12,597 nt of DNA from DASWTL01 sp036402155 (GTDB lineage: Bacteria > Bacteroidota > Bacteroidia > Sphingobacteriales > Sphingobacteriaceae): assembly GCA_036402155.1 (NCBI GenBank), contig DASWTL010000211.1, forward strand, positions 1 to 12,597, read 5' to 3'. A program made the translations under genes and the position numbers. Positions 1 to 4,718 of this stretch are shown in pieces (within the stretch, counting starts at the first letter, position 1; the number at the start of each line of letters is the position of its first letter). A model generated the notes under the pieces. The model did no database searches. It saw only the letters and a list, made by a program, of their open reading frames with translations, and was not told the origin of the DNA.

Positions 1-1814
1 AGGAAAGGAACCATCTGCTCCTTTTTCAAAGGAGAGTCTTTCATCTGATCCAGGGCTATTACTGCGGCCCGTTGTACCTGAACTGAAGAATGCTTTAAGG
101 CAGTTATTAATAGCTCTATACTCCTCAACTTTGTAAGGGAACTTATAATGGCATGTTCAACAAAACGATCATTGGTCTTTGCAGAAGCTTCAAGCAATGC
201 AGGCACTGCCTTTTTATCTCCAATTTGTCCAAGCGCTGTGGCAGCCTGCCTGCGTACAGCAGGTTGATCACTTTTAACGATTTCAGAAAGACGGGAAACA
301 GCCTTTATGTCGTGTGCCAGACCGGATACACGTGCCGCTGCGGTTCTTACCAACGAACTTCTGTCGCTTAATGCCCCACGAACCGACATCATTGCTCCGG
401 GAGTTCCTATCCGGTAAAGAGCAAATACGGCTGCAATACGAGAGTCTTCATTTTTAGATTTAAGGGCAGTCTGAAGCGGCTGTACCGAAGCTTCTCCCCT
501 GGCAACCAAAAGTTCAACCGACTTTTCACGCACTGCAAAACCGGGATCTTCCAAATGTCTCACTAATACAGCCGGTGGAGCCTTCTCCAAATTCAGTTTC
601 TTTCCCCATGGATCTTTCAGGGGAGCCACACCTGTTTTTCTGATCCGGTAAATGCCTCCAAAAACATTGGGCTTGGCAACCCGTGATAGTGGACAGCCTT
701 CAATGAACCACCCCCCTGTAAGCAATACCAGCAAGCTGCCATCTGCATCCTGTAATACATCTGTAGGATGACTATCAGGACTGCTGGAGGTTAAAAAGGG
801 ACTGGCCGTTGCACTGAAAGTAGCGTCTGACTGACTTAGTTCATACCGTATGATCCGGCCCGTGTTAAATTCGGCACAAAACAGGTTATTTGCGTATTCG
901 CGGCCAAAAGCGGTCCCCTTATATCGCATCAAACCAGAAGGGGCCACCCTTGGTAATTTGCTCATCACCGGCATCAGATCGCCTGTTAACGGAAGTTTGT
1001 CTTCGCTGATAACCGCATTAGGTTTGGGATAAACGCCTCCTTCAACCCAATGCATAATAGCATCGCGATAACCGTCTTTCGGATCTGTAAAATAGGTCAT
1101 GGTGCCCATCGTTTCTCCGGCGGGCATAAAAGCAATTTCAATAGAATTATCAAAGCCTCCTCCCGACATCCATTCCAACCCGGTTCCATCCGGTCTGCAT
1201 CGCCATATCCTGGCTCCCTTACCGGTTAGCCGGTCTCCTTCGCGCGTGGTAATATCAAATCCACGGCGGGCATCGGTCAGGTACAACCAGCCGTCCGGGC
1301 CCATAAAAGGGCCGCCCAGTGCGGCTCCGTTACTGTGAAGTGTCCAGCCGGTCATTACTACTTCGCGCTCATCCGCTACTCCATCGTTATTGGTATCTTT
1401 TAAACGCAGCAAATCAGGTGATGCGGTGACATACAGGCTGCCCTGAAAAAATGCACCACCTTTGGGGAATGGCAGCTTGTTGGCATATATCGTCGACTTA
1501 TCAAACTTGCCATCATTATCTGTATCCTGCAGCAAACGAATATGGTAGGTTGGATCCTTCAGCATCTGCTCGGTACCCATCGTATTTGGCCCGGTCGATT
1601 CAAAAACAAATAACCTTCCCTGATCATCAAATGAAGCAAACATTGGATAAGATAATAATTCAGGAGCCACAACCTGTTCAATGGTGAAGCCATCAGGCAC
1701 CTGCAATCCGGCTACCTGTGTTTGAATTTTCTCAGCCGATTTATAAGAAAAAAGAAGGAATACAATTCCTGAAATATAACACAGCTTTAATACGGGCCTC
1801 TTTATTCGTTTCAT
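1..1814 (-). CDS. PVC-type membrane-bound dehydrogenase with HEAT repeats (partial, 3' end off window)
   Basis: One uninterrupted reading frame of 604 codons runs from an ATG at 1814 down to the left edge, so the C-terminus is missing. Residues 1-25 are a basic, then hydrophobic export signal without a lipobox cysteine, so the protein should be exported. Residues about 36-400 resemble the six-bladed propeller of the Pirellula/Verrucomicrobium-type 'membrane-bound dehydrogenase' family, related to soluble PQQ sugar dehydrogenases. The domain opens with LQVPDGFTIEQV and ends near NVFGGIYRIR. Two calcium-loop-like motifs are visible, DTDNDGKFD (97-105) and DTNNDGVAD (140-148). From about 410 on, alternating helices such as DPGFAVREKSVELL and QPAVRRQAATALGQIGD are HEAT repeats. 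Relatives often end in a cytochrome c (CxxCH) domain, which would lie outside the window. The likely role is oxidation of a sugar or polyol in the envelope; the substrate is unknown. The gene is divergent from the GntR regulator at 2324 and has its own promoter at 1954-1984. Confidence 0.85.
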   Translation of the reverse strand, partial: MKRIKRPVLKLCYISGIVFLLFSYKSAEKIQTQVAGLQVPDGFTIEQVVAPELLSYPMFASFDDQGRLFVFESTGPNTMGTEQMLKDPTYHIRLLQDTDNDGKFDKSTIYANKLPFPKGGAFFQGSLYVTASPDLLRLKDTNNDGVADEREVVMTGWTLHSNGAALGGPFMGPDGWLYLTDARRGFDITTREGDRLTGKGARIWRCRPDGTGLEWMSGGGFDNSIEIAFMPAGETMGTMTYFTDPKDGYRDAIMHWVEGGVYPKPNAVISEDKLPLTGDLMPVMSKLPRVAPSGLMRYKGTAFGREYANNLFCAEFNTGRIIRYELSQSDATFSATASPFLTSSSPDSHPTDVLQDADGSLLVLLTGGWFIEGCPLSRVAKPNVFGGIYRIRKTGVAPLKDPWGKKLNLEKAPPAVLVRHLEDPGFAVREKSVELLVARGEASVQPLQTALKSKNEDSRIAAVFALYRIGTPGAMMSVRGALSDRSSLVRTAAARVSGLAHDIKAVSRLSEIVKSDQPAVRRQAATALGQIGDKKAVPALLEASAKTNDRFVEHAIISSLTKLRSIELLITALKHSSVQVQRAAVIALDQMKDSPLKKEQMVPF

Positions 1815-1831
1815 CAGAGATTTAATAACTG

Positions 1832-1850
1832 CCGGCCTTCAACAAGCCGG
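1832..1850 (-). promoter_or_regulatory. GC-rich hairpin in the leader of the dehydrogenase mRNA
   Basis: CCGGC (1832-1836) and GCCGG (1846-1850) are inverted. The adjacent TT and AA can extend the stem by two pairs if C1837 is bulged out, leaving a four-base loop. The hairpin lies 17 nt upstream of the start codon at 1814, inside the roughly 130-nt leader implied by the promoter at 1954-1984. It is the only GC-rich patch of that leader, so it may affect translation start or mRNA stability. No Rho-independent T-tract follows it. Confidence 0.35.
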
Positions 1851-1953
1851 TATTTGTTTATCTGGTATGCTTCGGGATTCTTTTGATCCATACTGAAGCG
1901 TTATTGGTTATTCTCAAGCTGGCATACATAGTTAGCACGACAGACTAACAAAA

Positions 1954-1984
1954 CAAATATACTGATACAACTTGTATATACAAG
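1954..1984 (-). promoter_or_regulatory. Bacteroidota-type promoter of the dehydrogenase gene
   Basis: Read on the minus strand, CTTG (1984-1981) is followed after exactly 19 nt by TATATTTG (1961-1954). This matches the Bacteroidota primary-sigma consensus TTTG-N19-TAnnTTTG, with a full match in the -7 element and one mismatch at -33. Transcription would start near 1947, giving a leader of about 130 nt. The -33 element is the right-hand end of the palindrome at 1971-1984, so a bound repressor would block the polymerase directly. Confidence 0.7.
1971..1984. promoter_or_regulatory. perfect 14-bp palindrome CTTGTATATACAAG, candidate GntR/HutC operator
   Basis: CTTGTATATACAAG is its own reverse complement. 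It contains the TGTA-N2-TACA core known from operators of HutC-type GntR regulators. The only regulator in view, encoded divergently at 2324-3040, belongs to that subfamily. A further half-site, ATACAA (1965-1970), lies immediately to the left and forms a second overlapping inverted repeat with TTGTAT (1972-1977). Three alternating half-sites therefore span 1965-1984. The site covers the -33 element and part of the spacer of the dehydrogenase promoter, a position expected for repression. Confidence 0.65.
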
Positions 1985-2140
1985 AAAAATAAAAAAATTA
2001 TATTTCATGCTAACAAACATCAAAAAATATTATATTAAACATCTTATTAGCAGGTACTTATACTATTATAAAAACGCATCGAAATCCTGCCAATTACATA
2101 ATAATAGCACGATACATCATAAAATATAACATCATTCTTT

Positions 2141-2160
2141 ATGTAATAAAATTACCTACA
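2141..2160. repeat. upstream copy of a repeated element before gntR (ATGTAA..ATTACCTACA)
   Basis: ATGTAA at 2141-2146 and ATTACCTACA at 2151-2160 recur at 2284-2299, where the same parts are 4 bp closer together. The identical core is the 12-bp AAATTACCTACA. The outer TGTA and TACA are inverted and 11 bp apart here. It may be a second binding site for a regulator acting on gntR. Confidence 0.4.
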
Positions 2161-2237
2161 ACCTGCAGTTAAACCCGACTAACAAAGTTTATAATAAAAA
2201 ATGATCCGAAGCTTTGCCGATCAGGTTATAGAACATA

Positions 2238-2249
2238 ACTTCGCGAAGT
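2238..2249. promoter_or_regulatory. perfect 12-bp palindrome ACTTCGCGAAGT upstream of gntR
   Basis: The 12 bp are self-complementary and GC-rich at the centre, in an otherwise AT-rich region, about 75 bp before the gntR start. A second inverted repeat, GTTAT-N5-ATAAC (2225-2239), overlaps its left edge. The position suits a regulator-binding site upstream of the gntR promoter. Its sequence differs from the HutC-like site at 1971, so another protein would be expected to bind it. Confidence 0.35.
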
Positions 2250-2283
2250 GTTAGAGAATCAGCCCTCTGCATATACAACAAGA

Positions 2284-2303
2284 ATGTAAATTACCTACAT
2301 TTG
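2284..2303 (+). promoter_or_regulatory. putative gntR promoter -7 element overlapping a TGTA/TACA inverted repeat
   Basis: TACATTTG at 2296-2303 fits the Bacteroidota -7 consensus TAnnTTTG and lies 20 nt before the gntR ATG. I find no convincing TTTG about 19 nt upstream, so the -33 element is weak or absent. The second copy of the repeated element (2284-2299) overlaps it. There TGTA (2285-2288) and TACA (2296-2299) form an inverted repeat with a 7-bp gap. A regulator bound here would cover the -7 element, which would fit autoregulation. Confidence 0.4.
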
Positions 2304-2323
2304 AAGCCCCCGATACAGCGATT

Positions 2324-3040
2324 ATGAATAAGTCACAAAGCACACCTCTATATAAGAAGGTAATTGATGAGTTGAAAAGCGAGATAGACTCTGGTCATTA
2401 TAAGAAAGGAGATCTGCTGCCTTCTGAAAACGATTTGTGCAAAACGTACAGCACAACGCGTCCAACGGTCAGACAAGCCTTAACGGAACTTACACGGCTG
2501 GGCTATATCGTACGCCAGCATGGTAAAGGCAGTATCGTGTCGGAGCCTAAAAGCGGGTTGGGAATTTTATCATTAAAAGGGGCAACAGCGGGTGTTGGAA
2601 AAAAGAAGCTGATAACCAAAATATTAACAAAGCCGCAAAAGATCAGCTGGCCGGCAGGTTTTTTCTATGAATTGAACGAAGCTGAACGAAGGGCCGGAGC
2701 CATTTATTTCACACGTCTGCGGCATGTAAATGGGTCCCCTACCCTCTACGAAGAAACCTATATCAGCGACATGGAGCTTCCCCGCTTCACCATGCATAAC
2801 CTTGAAAAGCATTCGCTTTTTGATATCCTCCGTAAATTTCATCAGGTAGAAATACAGGAAGGAGAACAAAAGATCTGGGCCGTGGAAGCTGATAAAGAAT
2901 TAGCAGCGCTGTTGAATACCAAAGCAAAAAAGCCTCTTTTACATATGAAAAGGCGATTGACAACCAATATTAAGGGGCTGTATATCTATTCTTTTCTGTA
3001 TTGCAATACAGAGGAATATTTTATCCAGGACTATTTTTAG
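2324..3040 (+). CDS. GntR-family transcriptional regulator, HutC subfamily (UTRA domain)
   Basis: This 238-residue protein has the usual length of HutC-type GntR regulators. Residues about 8-74 form the winged helix-turn-helix, with the family hallmarks PLYKKVIDELKSEI, GDLLPSENDLCKTYSTTRPTVRQAL and the wing GYIVRQHGKGSIV. Residues about 95-235 form the UTRA ligand-binding domain, seen in ARRAGAIYFTRLRHVNG-like and PTLYEETYIS segments. It should be a cytoplasmic dimer that leaves its operator when a small metabolite binds. The ligand is not predictable; known UTRA ligands include sugar phosphates, histidine intermediates and fatty acids. The start at 2324 fits the family, whose members begin a few residues before the PLY motif. 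It is transcribed divergently from the dehydrogenase gene, whose promoter carries a HutC-like palindrome, so that gene is its most likely target. Confidence 0.93.
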   Translation: MNKSQSTPLYKKVIDELKSEIDSGHYKKGDLLPSENDLCKTYSTTRPTVRQALTELTRLGYIVRQHGKGSIVSEPKSGLGILSLKGATAGVGKKKLITKILTKPQKISWPAGFFYELNEAERRAGAIYFTRLRHVNGSPTLYEETYISDMELPRFTMHNLEKHSLFDILRKFHQVEIQEGEQKIWAVEADKELAALLNTKAKKPLLHMKRRLTTNIKGLYIYSFLYCNTEEYFIQDYF

Positions 3041-3143
3041 ATAATATCCGGGGTCAAAACAAAGCACAGACCAGATCTTTTTTCAGGTATTTCACGCTTA
3101 AATAAACGTGATTTATACTCTATAGCTATGATTTTTACTCACT

Positions 3144-3160
3144 TACCTTTATATAAGGTA
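3144..3160. promoter_or_regulatory. inverted repeat TACCTT-N5-AAGGTA before the small ORF
   Basis: Six-base arms (3144-3149 and 3155-3160) flank TATAT, giving a near-palindrome 22 bp upstream of the ATG at 3183. The left arm overlaps TACCTTTA, a one-mismatch form of the TAnnTTTG -7 element. No clear -33 element is seen. It is a possible promoter with overlapping operator. Confidence 0.3.
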
Positions 3161-3182
3161 TCAGGATATAAATAACATAGCC

Positions 3183-3344
3183 ATGAAAAAATCCACATTA
3201 AAAAATCCGAATGCCGTGCCAAAAGCAGGGGGGCCGGACAAACAAATCAATAAGTCGGATCCTGTTGCTATGGTTGAACTCAGGGGTCAGATAATTTCAG
3301 AGTATAACGAAAGCATTCGCAGCTTTAACGCAGGACACAAATAG
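3183..3344 (+). CDS. small hypothetical protein, 53 aa
   Basis: An open frame from ATG at 3183 to TAG at 3342-3344 encodes a polar, basic peptide. It starts MKKSTLKNPNAVPKAGGPDK and ends YNESIRSFNAGHK. There is no signal peptide or membrane segment. The N-terminal half looks disordered (K, N, P and G rich), and the second half (VAMVELRGQIISEYNESIRSF) could form one amphipathic helix. I do not recognise a family. Support for a real gene is its isolated position in an otherwise empty 510-bp gap and a TACCTTTA -7-like element at 3144-3151 inside a 17-bp inverted repeat (3144-3160). It is not clearly part of the dinB operon, since a separate promoter lies in between. It could be a chance frame. 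Confidence 0.45.
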   Translation: MKKSTLKNPNAVPKAGGPDKQINKSDPVAMVELRGQIISEYNESIRSFNAGHK

Positions 3345-3503
3345 CACATCGACCGGCTGTTATTATAATCAAGATCCTGCTCAGGTTCTGCCTTAACCTA
3401 TTACGGACTTTTCACCGGCAAGATATTCAAAGAGAAGAACAGGCAATCTAAGCCCCTTCCCACCACTCTTTTATTATTAGTGTCAGATTCTTAAATAATT
3501 TTA

Positions 3504-3531
3504 TTTGCTAAAAATTTTAGCATTATCTTTG
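3504..3531 (+). promoter_or_regulatory. dinB-dnaE2 operon promoter
   Basis: TTTG at 3504-3507 and TATCTTTG at 3524-3531 match the Bacteroidota -33 and -7 elements exactly, but the gap is 16 nt rather than the usual 19 or so. The start of transcription would be near 3538, leaving a leader of roughly 13 nt before the ATG at 3551. The spacer is filled by a perfect palindrome (3506-3522), so the promoter appears built for tight repression. Confidence 0.6.
3506..3522. promoter_or_regulatory. perfect 17-bp palindrome TGCTAAAA-A-TTTTAGCA, candidate SOS-type operator
   Basis: Eight-base arms, TGCTAAAA (3506-3513) and TTTTAGCA (3515-3522), surround one central A. The site starts inside the -33 TTTG and ends one base before the -7 element. 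A dimeric repressor there would exclude RNA polymerase. Because the operon encodes two damage-tolerance polymerases, a LexA-like repressor is the natural candidate, but no such gene lies in this window. Confidence 0.6.
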
Positions 3532-3550
3532 TTATCCCAATTCTACATCT

Positions 3551-4708
3551 ATGAGCAGGGACAAGCAAATTATTCATTTAGATCAGGACGCATTTTTTGT
3601 TTCAGTGGAGCTGTTAAAGAACAGCAGCCTGATCGGTAAGCCGGTAATTATTGGCGGCAGTTCAGACAGAGGCGTGGTGGCATCATGCAGCTATGAGGCA
3701 CGTAAATACGGTGTCCACTCGGCCATGCCTTCCAGAATGGCTAAACAATTGTGCCCTCATGCCATTTTTGTTAAAGGCAATATGGATGAGTACAGCAGAT
3801 ACTCACATATGATTACCGACATCCTGCAGGAAAGGGTACCCCTGCTTGAAAAAGCAAGTATCGATGAGCATTATATCGACATGACGGGCATGGACCGGTT
3901 TCACGGATGCATGAAGTTTGCCCATGAGCTGAGAGCCCTGGTAATCAAAGAAACCGGGCTGCCTATTTCTTTTGGCTTATCTGTCAATAAAACGGTATCC
4001 AAAATCGCCACGAACGAGTGTAAGCCCAATGGCGAGCTACAGGTGCAGCATAATCAGGTTCAGCCTTTTCTAAATCCGCTTTCCATTAAAAAGATTCCGG
4101 GTGTTGGTGATAAGACCTATATCAAATTAAGCGAGATGGGTGTGCGACATATTTATACGCTGGTTCAGATACCGCAGCAACAATTATTTAAGGTACTGGG
4201 CCAGAACGGCACATTGCTGTGGCAAAAGGCCAACGGCATAGATAATTCACCTGTGGTACCCTACCGTGAACAGAAATCGATTGGTACCCAGAGCACTTTT
4301 GAATCAGACAGTATTGATGTAGAAACTATCAAACAACTGCTTACTGCCATGGTACTGGATATCGCCTTCCAGCTACGCACCCATCGAAAATTAACTTCCT
4401 GCATTACGGTCACTATCCGCTATGCCAATTTTGAGACTGTTACACAGCAGGCATCCATTCCCTATACCGCTATTGACAGCTTCCTGATTAAGAAAGCAAA
4501 GGAATTATTTGACAAAGTGTATAACCGGCGGATGCTTTTACGGCTTGTGGGGGTAAAATTATCTAACCTGGTAAATGGATTTGAGCAGATCGACCTGTAT
4601 GCGGCCTCCGAAGAGCAATACAGCCTGGTTCAGGCGATGGATAAGGTCCGCAGAAGATTCGGAGAAAAAGCAGTGACTCTGGCATCTGCATTAAATGTCC
4701 ATCTGTAA
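3551..4708 (+). CDS. dinB: Y-family translesion DNA polymerase (DinB / Pol IV type)
   Basis: At 385 residues this has the length of DNA polymerase IV. The palm begins IIHLDQDAFFVSVE, giving the catalytic D11 and a steric-gate-type F16. KASIDEHYID supplies D105 and E106, so all three metal-binding acidic residues are present and the enzyme should be active, unlike ImuB proteins, which lack them. NKTVSKIATNECKPNG (146-161) is the conserved fingers/palm stretch. A helix-hairpin-helix (KIPGVGDKTYIKLSEMGV, 181-198) and the little finger (about 240-345) follow. QIDLY (346-350) fits the pentapeptide with which DinB binds the sliding clamp; a helical tail of 35 residues follows it. The protein should copy past damaged template bases with low fidelity. 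It is the first gene of an operon: the next gene starts 10 bp after its stop, or overlaps it if the earlier ATG at 4695 is used. Confidence 0.93.
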   Translation: MSRDKQIIHLDQDAFFVSVELLKNSSLIGKPVIIGGSSDRGVVASCSYEARKYGVHSAMPSRMAKQLCPHAIFVKGNMDEYSRYSHMITDILQERVPLLEKASIDEHYIDMTGMDRFHGCMKFAHELRALVIKETGLPISFGLSVNKTVSKIATNECKPNGELQVQHNQVQPFLNPLSIKKIPGVGDKTYIKLSEMGVRHIYTLVQIPQQQLFKVLGQNGTLLWQKANGIDNSPVVPYREQKSIGTQSTFESDSIDVETIKQLLTAMVLDIAFQLRTHRKLTSCITVTIRYANFETVTQQASIPYTAIDSFLIKKAKELFDKVYNRRMLLRLVGVKLSNLVNGFEQIDLYAASEEQYSLVQAMDKVRRRFGEKAVTLASALNVHL

Positions 4709-4718
4709 GTCTGCGGCT

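Larger units (their letters stand above)
1815..2323. other. divergent AT-rich intergenic region between dehydrogenase and gntR genes
   Basis: I see no plausible gene in these 509 bp. The stretch is much richer in A and T than its flanks, especially 1975-2220. It carries the leader and promoter of the minus-strand dehydrogenase gene (1815-1984), a central AT-rich part with no recognisable element, and repeated and palindromic elements in front of gntR (2141-2303). These are listed separately. Confidence 0.7.
3345..3550 (+). other. intergenic region before dinB
   Basis: I find no gene here. Bases 3345-3500 show no clear terminator, repeat or hairpin that I could support. The last 50 bp carry the dinB promoter and its embedded palindrome, listed separately. 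Confidence 0.6.

Noticed and set aside
153..1687. Several plus-strand open frames of 60-79 codons
   Set aside because: They lie antisense to the continuous 604-codon dehydrogenase frame and encode no recognisable protein.
1931..1949. GTTAG-N9-CTAAC inverted repeat around the predicted dehydrogenase transcription start
   Set aside because: Five-base arms are too short to separate from chance without conservation data.
3092..3111. TCACG...CGTGA inverted repeat downstream of gntR as a terminator
   Set aside because: The arms are only 5 bp around a 10-nt loop and no T-tract follows; it is within chance expectation.
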